A stretch of DNA of 64,000 bases from an uncultured Ignavibacteria bacterium (GTDB taxonomy: Bacteria; Bacteroidota; Ignavibacteria; Tepidaquicellales; Tepidaquicellaceae), in NCBI GenBank assembly GCA_937974175.1, contig CALJIG010000037.1, forward strand, positions 39,122 to 103,121. Direction: 5' to 3'. The translations under genes and the position numbers were made by a program. The notes under the pieces were generated by a model that ran no database searches, had not been told where the DNA came from, and saw only the letters and a program-made list of their open reading frames with translations. This document shows, in pieces, positions 16,672 through 25,850 of the stretch (the first letter of the stretch is position 1; every line of letters starts with the position of its first letter).

Positions 16672-17734
16672 CGGCAACCCGCAGTAATCTTTTTGCCAAT
16701 TCATCGGGCATATCGGCGCCTTCTCTTTGAGTGTTATATACAACTATGATTGAGCAGTTCTTCTCCGGTGAATAACCCGAAAAATTTGTAAATCCCGGAA
16801 TGCCTCCGTTATGCCCGAGAAATCCACCTACGGAAAACATTCCCAGTCCGTATTTTAAATTCCCGTGAGTTATCGCCCATTCTTTTCGAGCATCCTGAAT
16901 TCTCGGTGAATAAAATTTTCCTGTACCTAATGCTCTCAGATAAATTTTTATATCATCTATATTGGAAATAATATCTCCCGCTGCGCTTGCCCAGGTAACA
17001 TCATAGTATGATGTAACATCAGTGAGCTTTGATGAGGATGAATCCATCTGCATATAGCCGTGAGAGTAATCGCCAATCATATCCCTTCCGTTTGCCGTCC
17101 ATGTATTTTTTAAACCCAATGGTTCAAAAATTCTTTTTTTAACTTCATCCTGCCATTTGCTGCCTGTAACTTTTTCAATAATTTTACCTATGAGAATTGT
17201 ATTAGTATTAGAGTAATGGAAGTTCGAGTCGGGCGGAAAATACGGCGGATACTTTAAAGCTAACTGAACAAGTTCATCATCAGTCCACACTTTTGATGGC
17301 CTGTTAGTAAGTGTATCTTCAAACTCTTTTGATTCAGAATAATTATAAAGTCCCGAACGCATATTGGCAAGCATTTTTACAGTTATGTTTTCTGCATTCG
17401 GAATATCCGGAAAATATACAGAAATTTTTTCATCTAAAGAAACTTTTCCTTCATCAACAAGCTGCAGCAAAACAGAAATAGTAAAGGTCTTGGTAACGCT
17501 GCCTATTCTGTAAGTGTTTTCAAGCCTCATCGGAATTTTCTTCTCAAGGTCGGCATATCCCTTCGCTTTTTCCCATTTGTAATCTCCGCAGACGTATGAA
17601 ACAATCATACCCGGAATTAAAGGATTAACAGCAAGAACTGAATCTGTGATTCTATCAAATTCTTTATCAAGAACCGATTGAGAAAAACAGGAAGTAGAAA
17701 AGAAGAAAATTAATAAAAAGAGTTTGGTTTTCAT
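16658..17734 (-). CDS. Exported serine hydrolase, beta-lactamase / penicillin-binding protein family
   Basis: Protein of 358 residues with a signal peptide (MKTKLFLLIFFFSTSCFSQ). It shows the three active-site motifs of the class C beta-lactamase-like family: SVTK with the nucleophile S79 and K82, YSN at 174-176, and HNG at 308-310 in place of KTG. The HxG variant is usual in D-aminopeptidases, esterases and EstB-like members, so a true beta-lactamase is unlikely. Substrate cannot be told from sequence; envelope location is inferred. Its 3' end lies inside a short tandem repeat. Confidence 0.9.
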   Translation of the reverse strand: MKTKLFLLIFFFSTSCFSQSVLDKEFDRITDSVLAVNPLIPGMIVSYVCGDYKWEKAKGYADLEKKIPMRLENTYRIGSVTKTFTISVLLQLVDEGKVSLDEKISVYFPDIPNAENITVKMLANMRSGLYNYSESKEFEDTLTNRPSKVWTDDELVQLALKYPPYFPPDSNFHYSNTNTILIGKIIEKVTGSKWQDEVKKRIFEPLGLKNTWTANGRDMIGDYSHGYMQMDSSSSKLTDVTSYYDVTWASAAGDIISNIDDIKIYLRALGTGKFYSPRIQDARKEWAITHGNLKYGLGMFSVGGFLGHNGGIPGFTNFSGYSPEKNCSIIVVYNTQREGADMPDELAKRLLRVAGVLE

Positions 17735-17830
17735 CCGGAGTATTTTTTAATTAAGAAAATTTAAGGCAGGGGGAAATTTCAACTTAATAAAATTCGGTAA
17801 AAGAAAAAAATTAAAAAGTTTTTACAATTT

Positions 17831-19288
17831 CTATTTCAATTGTTTTGCTTTTTCAATAAGCCAGTGCTTAGATGCAACAGAGTCTCTTTTTTCAATTTCT
17901 TTAGCAATAAATCCTGCATCATTAGGTTTATTATCTGCTTTCATCTTTAAAAGCTTATTGTAAAAATTAATGAAGTTTATCTGCTGTGTTTTAAAAACTT
18001 CAGATATTTCATCTGTAGTTGAAAGAAAATTTCTGAATGCATTTATCATGGAAAATGCAGCATCGTACAGCTCCAATTCATAATAAATTCTCAGCATTAA
18101 ATTCTTTATATCTACTTTATAGATAAATAAATCATAGGGGATCTTACTTAAGCACTCAAGAGCATCTTCGAACCTGCCTCTCTCAAAATATAGGTTTGAC
18201 TTAGCCAGGTTTTCCATATTCTCTCTGAATTCAGGCTTCAGCTTTTCTGTGAAATCGTTAACAAAATTTTCAAACCAATTATACTCTTCAAGACTGATTG
18301 CCATATTCATAATATTACGGTAAAGCAGTACACTCATAAATTCTTTTTCTGAAGGAGAATATGCAGTATGTTCAAGCATTTTTTTGAAAATTTCGAATTC
18401 TTCCCTCGCCGATAAAGTCCCGAACTTATTATCCTTTGTGTGCAGCCATGCAATAAAATCATTGAAGATAAAATATTGCTCCTTCCTGCTGAACTTATCA
18501 ATATTCTCATAGAATAATTTCTGAAATTTATGGAACATCGGTTCATCTTCCACATTCTGCAAAGTTTTAAAGGCATAATAATAAATTTCAATCAGCCATA
18601 GCCATTCCGATTTTTTTTCTTTCAGCAGCTTTAACAATTTTTCAAAATCGAGACTCTCATAAACACTTTCAATTAGCGGACTTGTGAACTCAAGATTGTA
18701 ATAATTCTGTATTATTATTTTATCCCGCTGTTTTCTAAGAAACGTTACAAAAAAAGTAAGTATCACATACTCAGTATATTTCACTCTTATCGGAACTGAT
18801 TTTTCAAACTTATGTAATCCTATATAGTATTCTTCAAAAAGCCGTTCAAGTCTTTCCTCTTCATTAAAGCATTTATCACTCTGAAACTTGTTTCGGGAAA
18901 GTTTTTTCTCAAGTGAATTTAAAGTTTTCAGAAACAGCTTATCATTTTTTTTATCCTTATAAACTCGTGCAAGTGTTTCGTCAGATAACTCATCGTTTAA
19001 TGCAAGAGCTTCGCTAACAAGAAACTGCTCTGCCATCCCTGTAAAGTCAGATGTGATATTTTTTATTTTTTTTTCATTGAATTCTTCTGAAGGAAACAAC
19101 GCTGTGAAAACTTTTTCTTTATCAAGCTGAGCTGAGCTGAATTCCGGATGATGTTTTTTTAGAATCGTATACAAACCGCTTACATCACGGCCTGTGGAAA
19201 AGTACGGTGAGTTTACAAATTTTTCAAAATCCTTCCATTCTTTTGGTGAAAAGACCTTTAAAATCTCTACAAGTTTGCTATCCTGCAT
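17831..19288 (-). CDS. Uncharacterised ~485-residue helical protein (family copy 1)
   Basis: I do not recognise a named family. The protein (485 residues) has no signal or membrane segment and is rich in Leu, Lys, Glu and aromatic residues, as expected for an all-helical repeat protein. Its N-terminal signature, LLK-x-FS-xxE followed by F-x-x-FV-x-SP-Y/F-F, is shared with the protein at 22592-24055; both also have KE-x-[VI]F-x-x-L[FY]P near residue 65-75, and both end in a [KR]-x-WL-[IL]-E-K segment. Paralogous families of this look occur in Bacteroidota and Ignavibacteria genomes without known function (general knowledge). It has its own TATATTTG box upstream, in a divergent region. Confidence 0.82.
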   Translation of the reverse strand: MQDSKLVEILKVFSPKEWKDFEKFVNSPYFSTGRDVSGLYTILKKHHPEFSSAQLDKEKVFTALFPSEEFNEKKIKNITSDFTGMAEQFLVSEALALNDELSDETLARVYKDKKNDKLFLKTLNSLEKKLSRNKFQSDKCFNEEERLERLFEEYYIGLHKFEKSVPIRVKYTEYVILTFFVTFLRKQRDKIIIQNYYNLEFTSPLIESVYESLDFEKLLKLLKEKKSEWLWLIEIYYYAFKTLQNVEDEPMFHKFQKLFYENIDKFSRKEQYFIFNDFIAWLHTKDNKFGTLSAREEFEIFKKMLEHTAYSPSEKEFMSVLLYRNIMNMAISLEEYNWFENFVNDFTEKLKPEFRENMENLAKSNLYFERGRFEDALECLSKIPYDLFIYKVDIKNLMLRIYYELELYDAAFSMINAFRNFLSTTDEISEVFKTQQINFINFYNKLLKMKADNKPNDAGFIAKEIEKRDSVASKHWLIEKAKQLK

Positions 19289-19314
19289 TAATATTGCCCC
19301 CTGAAATATTGAGA

Positions 19315-19322
19315 CAAATATA
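19315..19322 (-). promoter_or_regulatory. TAnnTTTG promoter box for the 19288 gene
   Basis: Minus strand reads TATATTTG, an exact match to the Bacteroidota -7 box, 26 bases before the start codon. No clear TTG sits at the -33 position. Confidence 0.55.
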
Positions 19323-19428
19323 GGTTTTCTATTAGAAAATTAAAACATAAAACCTGTTTTTTATTCCATAATTACAGTTTTTTGCCGGTTTTTGAGAAAT
19401 AATTATTGAGACTTTCGGGGAAAATCTA

Positions 19429-19460
19429 TTTGAGCGCGGGACTTTTTCAGCATAACTTTG
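19429..19460 (+). promoter_or_regulatory. Bacteroidota-type promoter (TTTG - 20 bp - TAACTTTG)
   Basis: TTTG at 19429-19432 and TAACTTTG at 19453-19460, with 20 bases between, match both boxes of the Bacteroidota primary sigma consensus. It is 33 bases before the ATG at 19494. It is the best-formed promoter I found in the window. Confidence 0.7.
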
Positions 19461-19493
19461 TATCAACTTTAACAAAACAACAATCAAACAAGA

Positions 19494-19697
19494 ATGAGCG
19501 CAAATCAGGCATTAGAAACTCTGAAAGTTTTAAAGACAATCATCGAAAGACTAAACTCAGAAATGGTAATACTTATTAATGCAGCAGCCGAGATAGAAAT
19601 TATTATAAGAAAGAATGAACCGGGAATATCAAAATATCCCCTGCTTGAAAAAAAAGTAAACACTTTAATAGAAAATTATAAAAACTTAATAAAATAA
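19494..19697 (+). CDS. Small protein, 67 residues, helical / coiled-coil
   Basis: Unrecognised. The sequence MSANQALETLKVLKTIIERL onward has regularly spaced Leu/Ile and looks like one or two amphipathic helices; there is no signal peptide. It follows a strong promoter and is followed after 5 bases by the start of a T9SS cargo gene, so the two probably share one mRNA. A real gene is likely because of the promoter and spacing, although no Shine-Dalgarno sequence is evident (as often in this lineage). Function unknown; a chaperone or regulatory role for the downstream protein would be speculation. Confidence 0.65.
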   Translation: MSANQALETLKVLKTIIERLNSEMVILINAAAEIEIIIRKNEPGISKYPLLEKKVNTLIENYKNLIK

Positions 19698-19702
19698 AAA
19701 TT

Positions 19703-22495
19703 ATGCGCGGACTACTAAAAATTTTAATTTTAACAGGATTTCTTTTCTGCTGTACCGGCAATACTCATGCCCAATGGGTACAGCAAAATAATCCCTCTGA
19801 CTTTTATTTATACGATATATTTTTTCTGAATAATAATACCGGATGGGCAAGCGGAGCTTCATTACTTAAAACCACTAATGGCGGTACAAACTGGGAAAAC
19901 CTGGGCACACCTTATGAGAATAGCAGCTTGAATGATATCCATTTTTTTGATGCAAATACCGGATTTCTTTGCGGGTACGGTTTTTATAAAACGACTAACG
20001 GGGGAAATAACTGGATGAACACCGGACTTCCTTTGGCCGTATATAGACAAGTTTCTTTTGCTAATGCTGCAACAGGCTGGGTTGTAAGAATCGCCGGAGC
20101 GGTTTCAAAAACAACTGACGGCGGAAATAACTGGACAGATATTTTCTATACAGGAGATCTTCTGGAATCGGTGAATTTTATTAATACCAATACCGGATGG
20201 ATAGCGGGCTCAGGCGGAGCGGTTTACAAAACAACTAACGGAGGTACAAACTGGACTCTTCAGTCAACCGGAACATCAAATAATTTAAAAGACATAAAAT
20301 TTTCGGATGCTAATAACGGAAGAGCCTGCGGAGAAAATCAAACTTACATACGTACATCAAACGGAGGGGCTAACTGGGTTTCAGTATCCGGTCCTTTTGG
20401 AAATAATTATTCCCGTCTTCTATTTATTAATTCAACTACAGGATGGATGACCGGAACAACCGGGATAGCTTTCACGACCAATAATGGCAGCTCTTGGGTA
20501 AACCAGACTCCCTTTGGCGCCGGAGCCTTTTTTTACGGTCTGCATTATACTTCTCCTAACACTATCTATACAACTGCTTTTACTCCATGGAAATCAACAT
20601 CAGGCGGTTTCAATTTAGATGCTCCGACTAACCTTACATTAACGCCTGTATCAACTTCGCAGATTAACTTAAGCTGGACGGACAATTCAACTGACGAAGA
20701 AAAGTTTATTATTGAACGTAGTACAGACGGCAACAACTGGAGTACTATAGACTCTGTAAATGCAGGTGTAACTTCTTATCAAAGCACAGGGCTTAGCACT
20801 GACCAGTTATATTACTACAGAGTGTATGGTAAAAAAATAATTTTTACATCAGGATATTCAACAACTGAATGGATAAGAACACCGATGACTGCCCCAACGC
20901 TTTCCTCACCCGAAGCAGGAACCGTAATTCCTTATGTTCCGGTGTTACAATGGACTACTGCTCCAAATGCATTTACATATACATTGCAGGTTGCGAGCGA
21001 TACGAACTTTACTAATATAGTTTATACAATTATATCTCCCGCTTTAACTTCCAGTCCTGTTCCTCCGGCGAATCTACAGAACTCAACAAGATATTACTGG
21101 AGAGTAAGAGTTGCGAGCCTGTTAAATAATAGCCTGTTTACGCCATACAGAGATTTCATATTTCAAAATCCACACTATGGCAACAATATGAGCTCAGGCA
21201 ATAACCTTTATTACTTTGCCAACTCAACTTCAGGGGCTAATTTATCACCGAGCAAACCGACTTATAACTGGAGAGATACAACGGGCAGCACAAGCCTGAT
21301 TGTAAATGGTGTATATGCCCCCATAAGCGCCGGCACACAGCAAAACGCAAGATTTGATTTAATCGGAAACCTTCCCGCAGGTCACTCAATAAAATTTTTC
21401 GGGACGAATTATCAGGATTTATATATAGGTACAAACGGAATAATAGCTTTCAATTCATTTGTTCCAAATTTTGCACCCAATATGTCTCCGGTAAGCGGAC
21501 TTCCACAGAGCAATATTTTACAGGCAATTTTCCCTTGCTGGAAAAACTTTAACTTTGCAGCTCCTGCAGTGACTGGAAGCAGATTATGTTATAAAATAAC
21601 TTCCAATGAAATTATCATAACATATATGAGAGCTCCAAGCTCCATGGACCCCGACTATTATGTAAGCTTTCAGGTTATCATAAGCCATTCTGCATCACCT
21701 GCTGCAAACTCGGCGATAACAATTCAATACAATTATAGTGAGACCGGAAGCACATTTATTTCAAGGTATAATGACAATACGTTAGGTTATTATCTGATAG
21801 GCTTGCAAGGCGCAAACGCAGCCGCACAGTGTTATCAGTACAGGTATTTGAATTTATCACAGGTTGTTTCATCGGGGCCAATGTTCGGCTCTGACTTAGC
21901 TGTTCAGTTCGGACCGGATGCAACATTGTTGCCTATTGAGCTTTCATCTTTTACATCACACGTAAACGGAAATTCTGTAAAGCTAAACTGGTCAACTGTA
22001 AGTGAGCAAAACAATTCCGGTTTTGAAATTCAGAGAACGATTACTAACGAAAACAACTGGAAGAAAATTTCTTTTGTGCAGGGAAATGGAACAACGAATG
22101 AAAGCAAAAACTATTCTTACGAAGATAGAAATATTTCATCAGGAAAATATCAGTACAGATTAAAGCAAATAGATTTCAACGGCAATTATGAATATCACGC
22201 TCTTGCAAACGAAGTTGAAATTGGAGTGCCGAAGAAATTTAGTCTGTCTCAAAATTATCCCAACCCGTTTAATCCGGCAACAAAAATTAATTTCGAGCTA
22301 CCGCGCAGCTCGAATGTAAAGCTCTCCGTTTATGACGTAACAGGAAAACTCGCTAGTGAACTTGTAAATGAACAGAGAGCAGCCGGATATTATACAGTAG
22401 AGTTCAATGGAAGCAACCTTGCCAGCGGAATGTATTTTTATAGAATAGAGGCAGGGGAATTTTCGGCAGTAAAGAAAATGATTTTAGTGAAGTAA
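19703..22495 (+). CDS. T9SS cargo protein: Ycf48-like propeller with fibronectin-III domains
   Basis: Secreted protein of 930 residues; signal peptide ends at NTHAQ. Residues ~25-300 hold repeats of the TTNGGTNW type (KTTNGGTNWENL, KTTNGGNNWMN, KTTDGGNNWTD), predicting a Ycf48/BNR-like beta-propeller. Residues ~310-395 are a fibronectin-III domain (LSWTDNSTDEEKFIIERSTD), followed by a second Ig/Fn3-like block (LQWTTAPNAFTYTLQVASDT). A globular region of unknown type comes next (~490-740), then a linker with LNWSTVSEQNNSGFEIQR as in the FG-GAP protein at 26167. The T9SS type A domain ends KKMILVK. Likely an adhesin or surface protein; ligand unknown. Confidence 0.88.
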   Translation: MRGLLKILILTGFLFCCTGNTHAQWVQQNNPSDFYLYDIFFLNNNTGWASGASLLKTTNGGTNWENLGTPYENSSLNDIHFFDANTGFLCGYGFYKTTNGGNNWMNTGLPLAVYRQVSFANAATGWVVRIAGAVSKTTDGGNNWTDIFYTGDLLESVNFINTNTGWIAGSGGAVYKTTNGGTNWTLQSTGTSNNLKDIKFSDANNGRACGENQTYIRTSNGGANWVSVSGPFGNNYSRLLFINSTTGWMTGTTGIAFTTNNGSSWVNQTPFGAGAFFYGLHYTSPNTIYTTAFTPWKSTSGGFNLDAPTNLTLTPVSTSQINLSWTDNSTDEEKFIIERSTDGNNWSTIDSVNAGVTSYQSTGLSTDQLYYYRVYGKKIIFTSGYSTTEWIRTPMTAPTLSSPEAGTVIPYVPVLQWTTAPNAFTYTLQVASDTNFTNIVYTIISPALTSSPVPPANLQNSTRYYWRVRVASLLNNSLFTPYRDFIFQNPHYGNNMSSGNNLYYFANSTSGANLSPSKPTYNWRDTTGSTSLIVNGVYAPISAGTQQNARFDLIGNLPAGHSIKFFGTNYQDLYIGTNGIIAFNSFVPNFAPNMSPVSGLPQSNILQAIFPCWKNFNFAAPAVTGSRLCYKITSNEIIITYMRAPSSMDPDYYVSFQVIISHSASPAANSAITIQYNYSETGSTFISRYNDNTLGYYLIGLQGANAAAQCYQYRYLNLSQVVSSGPMFGSDLAVQFGPDATLLPIELSSFTSHVNGNSVKLNWSTVSEQNNSGFEIQRTITNENNWKKISFVQGNGTTNESKNYSYEDRNISSGKYQYRLKQIDFNGNYEYHALANEVEIGVPKKFSLSQNYPNPFNPATKINFELPRSSNVKLSVYDVTGKLASELVNEQRAAGYYTVEFNGSNLASGMYFYRIEAGEFSAVKKMILVK

Positions 22496-22500
22496 TATTT

Positions 22501-22601
22501 GAATCACTGATTGCGCAGATTTAAAATGATTAATATGATATATCTCTTGTGTTGAGACATTAATCTTTTCAATCAGAAATAATCAGCGTAATCAGTGATT
22601 C
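22501..22601. repeat. Large palindromic repeat between convergent genes
   Basis: Perfect 12-bp arms GAATCACTGATT (22501-22512) and AATCAGTGATTC (22590-22601), with further pairing inside (CGC-x-GATTT against AAAT-x-ATCAGCG). It may serve as a bidirectional terminator. The right arm contains the stop codon and last two codons (Asn-His) of the minus-strand gene. The sequence resembles AATCAGCGTAATCAGTG-type dispersed intergenic repeats known from related genomes (from memory, not checked). Confidence 0.75.
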
Positions 22602-24055
22602 CCTTTTTCCTGCTCTTCTATTTTTTCCAGAAGCCACTTCCTTGAAATAATTTTTGATTCCATAATCTCGTTCTTTATTTCATCAAGCGGAATACTCTTC
22701 TCTCCCATTTTTACTTTAAAGAGTTTTGTCAACGAATTTATAAAGTTTCTTATGGGAACAATAAGATTTTCGTTCCACGAACCTTCGTCCTTTATCAGAT
22801 GTTTCATGCTGTCGGCAACATAAAGGAACTGCTCGAAATTATTCGTCTCAAAATAAATCGTCATGTACATTTGTTTCACAGTCCATTTGTCGTTGAGATG
22901 CTGATAGCTGCAGTCGGAAAGATAATTCAGTGCAGATTCATAATCTTTCTTATATATGGCTAGATTTGCATAAGCATGTTTTACGACATTTTCTTTTTCT
23001 TTGCCTGTTACAAGTGATTTATGTTTTTCAATAAAGTCCTCTGCAAATTTTATTTTACCTGAATTATATGCCATTGAGAAAATTCCTCTGAACCAGCCCG
23101 GGTCAATAACACCATTCTGAACAATTAAATCTCTTTCAACTATTTCTTTTGCAATCTCAAATTTAATCCTGATGTATTCTTTATCATTAGCGAGTTTATT
23201 TATATTGCAATAATTTATCAGATGCACGTAAAAACTGAAACACTCTCCTTTACTGAACTCGTTAAATTTTTCTTCTATTAATTTTCTTAACTTGATAAAT
23301 ATTTCATCACTCTTATCATATCTGTATAATTTTAAAATCAGGTAATATATTTCTACTGTACCCGAATTCATAAAATTCGATTCCTCTGCCATTGTTAATA
23401 ACTCATCAGCGAATTTCAACTCATATTTTTTGTTGAAGAAGTACGTTTCATATTCGGCGAAGCCATAAAGCCTTAACATCGCAGCCAGCCCGTATTTCCA
23501 AAGATTATCCATTTCCTTTTCATAGCTCGATTTTTTATAAGTCGGGTCATCCTTTAAAATATATTTTAATTCTAGTTCATTAATGTATGTAAGTCTTCTG
23601 TAATATTCAGTATCTCTGAAACTTTGTTGTTCGAGATAATTTTCAACATCTCTATGCTGCTTCCAGAAAAATTTATCAATGTTTTTAGAAGCATAGAACT
23701 CCAGCAGATTTTTTTCGAAATCGAATCTGTCACTAATATAAATTTTGTACGCAGCAAATTCTTCAGCAAGTTTGAATAAGTTACTAGAAAGCCTTCTCAT
23801 TACATCGTCCTGATATTTTTTGCCGGGATAAAGTAGAGAAAAAATATATTCTTTAGAAAAATTATGCTGATTAAAATCGGGATAAAATATTTTTATCTCT
23901 TCAAAGAAAAATACGACTTCTTTTCTGTTATTATGAAAAGGCGAGCTTACAAATTTACCGAACTCTTTCATCTCTTCTTTTGAAAATGCCTTCAGCAGCT
24001 GGATAAGATTTCCGGATTGAAGTGAATTTTGATTTTTTAAATCTCTTTGAGACAT
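22592..24055 (-). CDS. Uncharacterised ~485-residue helical protein (family copy 2)
   Basis: Paralogue of the protein at 17831-19288, 487 residues, equally without signal or membrane segments. Shared features are LLKAFSKEE, FGKFVSSPF, KEYIFSLLYPG and the C-terminal SRKWLLEKIEE. The predicted fold is helical repeats. Function unknown. Its last residues (GNH) and stop codon are encoded inside the palindromic repeat at 22501-22601, so the original C-terminus may have been altered when that repeat arrived. A TAGTTTTG box lies 43 bases upstream. Confidence 0.82.
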   Translation of the reverse strand: MSQRDLKNQNSLQSGNLIQLLKAFSKEEMKEFGKFVSSPFHNNRKEVVFFFEEIKIFYPDFNQHNFSKEYIFSLLYPGKKYQDDVMRRLSSNLFKLAEEFAAYKIYISDRFDFEKNLLEFYASKNIDKFFWKQHRDVENYLEQQSFRDTEYYRRLTYINELELKYILKDDPTYKKSSYEKEMDNLWKYGLAAMLRLYGFAEYETYFFNKKYELKFADELLTMAEESNFMNSGTVEIYYLILKLYRYDKSDEIFIKLRKLIEEKFNEFSKGECFSFYVHLINYCNINKLANDKEYIRIKFEIAKEIVERDLIVQNGVIDPGWFRGIFSMAYNSGKIKFAEDFIEKHKSLVTGKEKENVVKHAYANLAIYKKDYESALNYLSDCSYQHLNDKWTVKQMYMTIYFETNNFEQFLYVADSMKHLIKDEGSWNENLIVPIRNFINSLTKLFKVKMGEKSIPLDEIKNEIMESKIISRKWLLEKIEEQEKGNH

Positions 24056-24097
24056 TTTATAGATTTTTCATGGGACAAACAAAAAACGCCGCTTTCT

Positions 24098-24105
24098 CAA
24101 AACTA
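24098..24105 (-). promoter_or_regulatory. TAnnTTTG promoter box for the 24055 gene
   Basis: Minus strand reads TAGTTTTG, with a TTG 21 bases further upstream, matching the Bacteroidota promoter layout. It lies 43 bases before the start codon. Confidence 0.55.
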
Positions 24106-24228
24106 TTCATTATTTACCAAAAAATCCAACTTTATTTTCAAAGTTTCTCTCTGATTATGGGACAAATTCAAAAATTTCTCTTTGCAGATTTCTAACCTTA
24201 TCAATAGTTTTATGCAGAATTAAAATTG

Positions 24229-24360
24229 CTCTGTGAGAAAAGCCAACCTTTTTAAATTTACTATTCCATTTCTATTTTCAAGGGGGAATGAGATTTCCTC
24301 ACTCACAGAGGCGGACTTATACCCTCTATAGCAAACTTTATTAGTTATGTTTAGAGGGTA
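24229..24360 (+). promoter_or_regulatory. Structured leader upstream of the 24406 lipoprotein gene
   Basis: Two perfect 9-bp inverted repeats in series: CTCTGTGAG (24229-24237) with CTCACAGAG (24302-24310), and TACCCTCTA (24320-24328) with TAGAGGGTA (24352-24360). A good ribosome-binding site and ATG follow at 24393-24408. This could be a regulatory leader RNA or operator sites. I could not match it to a riboswitch class I know. The rest of the 24056-24405 gap shows nothing else. Confidence 0.5.
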
Positions 24361-24405
24361 ATGTCCTTATACATAAAACATTTTTTTAAACATAAAGGAG
24401 CAAGT

Positions 24406-25725
24406 ATGAAAAAAACTTACATTCTTTCAATTACCATAATGGTAATTTTTTCTGTGTTTTTTTTCGGCTGTGATAAAACAGAAGACCCTGTTACAACAAC
24501 TGAAACAGGAGGCACCGGCGCAACTGCATCATTTACATCAAACTCCCAATCAAGTCTTGACTATGAAGATTTTTCATTAGTAGTTGATATTGGTGATGTG
24601 CCTAATCTTTCTAGCGGAGCTGCAGGTACTGTAACTTTTTCTCTCAACACTTCCACTTCCCTCGAGAGCGGAGTGCCTGCTGTTCCTTCTACAAACACTG
24701 TTATCGGAAAGTACCTTAAAGCCGGTCCCGAAGCATTCAACTTTGGCGGACCTATTCAATTACACTTTCCTGCTTCCGGTCAGTCTTCTCCGCAAAATCT
24801 TGAAGTAATGTATTATTCTCCGGATATACAGCAATGGAAAATTGTTCCAACATCAGCAGTTGATACTGCAAAAAAAAGAATTGGAGTGGATATGCTGAAG
24901 CTTGGATATTTTGTTTTAACTAAAAAAAGTACGACCGATAATATGTCGGATTTCCGTCAAGGCGGTTGTGTTTTTGACCGCGAAGATATCTGGACTAACT
25001 ATATTCTTACTGTAAAAAGCGCAACTCTTGAAAAGCCTGAACAGCTTAGCCTCTTTGTAGGAGGATTTATTGGTAAAGTTTATTCAGGTCCTATATTCCT
25101 TGGATGCCCGAACGGCAAAACAAAAGCAATAGTGCCGCAGGGTGCTTTGGAATTCTGGATATCAAAAACAGTTTGCCAGGGCGGAGACCCGCAGGTATAC
25201 ACATATACTCTACCTGCAACTGTTACAGTTTCTGAGCCTCTTAACTTCATTGGCTGGTCTACTTATGATGCAGTAACGTATGTACCGTTTACTTTACCTG
25301 TCGGCGGCACATGGGTTGCAGGAAGACCTACAGGCACTGGCGCATGGCCTACTCCGACAATTCCTTATGGTTCAGGTGTAATGCAGGCGACTTTAACATG
25401 GAATAACAGCACAACAGCCGATGCATCGGATTTAGATCTGCATTTATATGGCCCGAATAATCTGCACATTTATTATGGCAACAGAAGCAACTCTGATTTT
25501 TCACTGGATAGGGACTGGCAGCGGACAATTGGTGATGCAACTGAAAATATTTACAGTCTTCGAAGTGTAATGCCTTCAGGTTCTTATACAGTTAAGGTTA
25601 TAAACTATGCAGGCGCAACTAAAAATTTTAATGCAAGAGTAATACTTAACGGCTCATCAACAAATTTCTCCGGTTCGCTATCCGTTACTCAGGAAGCAAC
25701 GGTTAAAACTTTTACAATTCAATAA
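24406..25725 (+). CDS. Lipoprotein with C-terminal YfaP/DUF2135-like domain
   Basis: Protein of 439 residues from ATG 24406, chosen over 24361 because AAAGGAG lies 5 bases upstream and a lipoprotein signal follows at once (MKKTYILSITIMVIFSVFFF then GC). Residues ~40-180 are beta-rich and may be an adhesin-like or ZU5-like module (FNFGGPIQLHFPASG, WKIVPTSAVDTAKKRIGVD). The last ~110 residues carry LTWNNS, DASDLDLHLYGPNN, YYGNRSNSD and SGSYTVKVINYAG, the pattern of DUF2135/YfaP-type domains. Envelope-anchored; function unknown. It has its own terminator and a long structured leader, so it is a monocistronic unit. Confidence 0.85.
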   Translation: MKKTYILSITIMVIFSVFFFGCDKTEDPVTTTETGGTGATASFTSNSQSSLDYEDFSLVVDIGDVPNLSSGAAGTVTFSLNTSTSLESGVPAVPSTNTVIGKYLKAGPEAFNFGGPIQLHFPASGQSSPQNLEVMYYSPDIQQWKIVPTSAVDTAKKRIGVDMLKLGYFVLTKKSTTDNMSDFRQGGCVFDREDIWTNYILTVKSATLEKPEQLSLFVGGFIGKVYSGPIFLGCPNGKTKAIVPQGALEFWISKTVCQGGDPQVYTYTLPATVTVSEPLNFIGWSTYDAVTYVPFTLPVGGTWVAGRPTGTGAWPTPTIPYGSGVMQATLTWNNSTTADASDLDLHLYGPNNLHIYYGNRSNSDFSLDRDWQRTIGDATENIYSLRSVMPSGSYTVKVINYAGATKNFNARVILNGSSTNFSGSLSVTQEATVKTFTIQ

Positions 25726-25758
25726 AAAGCAGCCATGCTTTTTTCTCCGCTGATATAT

Positions 25759-25795
25759 ATCTCCGCTCCTTTCGCTAAGGGCGGAGATTTTTTTT
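25759..25795 (+). terminator. Terminator of the 24406 lipoprotein gene
   Basis: ATCTCCGC / GCGGAGAT stem with an inner CCTT / AAGG pair and a run of Ts on the + strand, 34 bases past the stop. Confidence 0.92.
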
Positions 25796-25850
25796 AGTAT
25801 AAAAACTTGAAACTATATCTATCACAATAATGTTGTTTGTAAAAGTAGTA

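Noticed and set aside
16658..17734. Beta-lactamase resistance gene
   Set aside because: Has SxxK and YxN but HNG instead of KTG; the family is mostly peptidases and esterases, so a resistance call is not justified.
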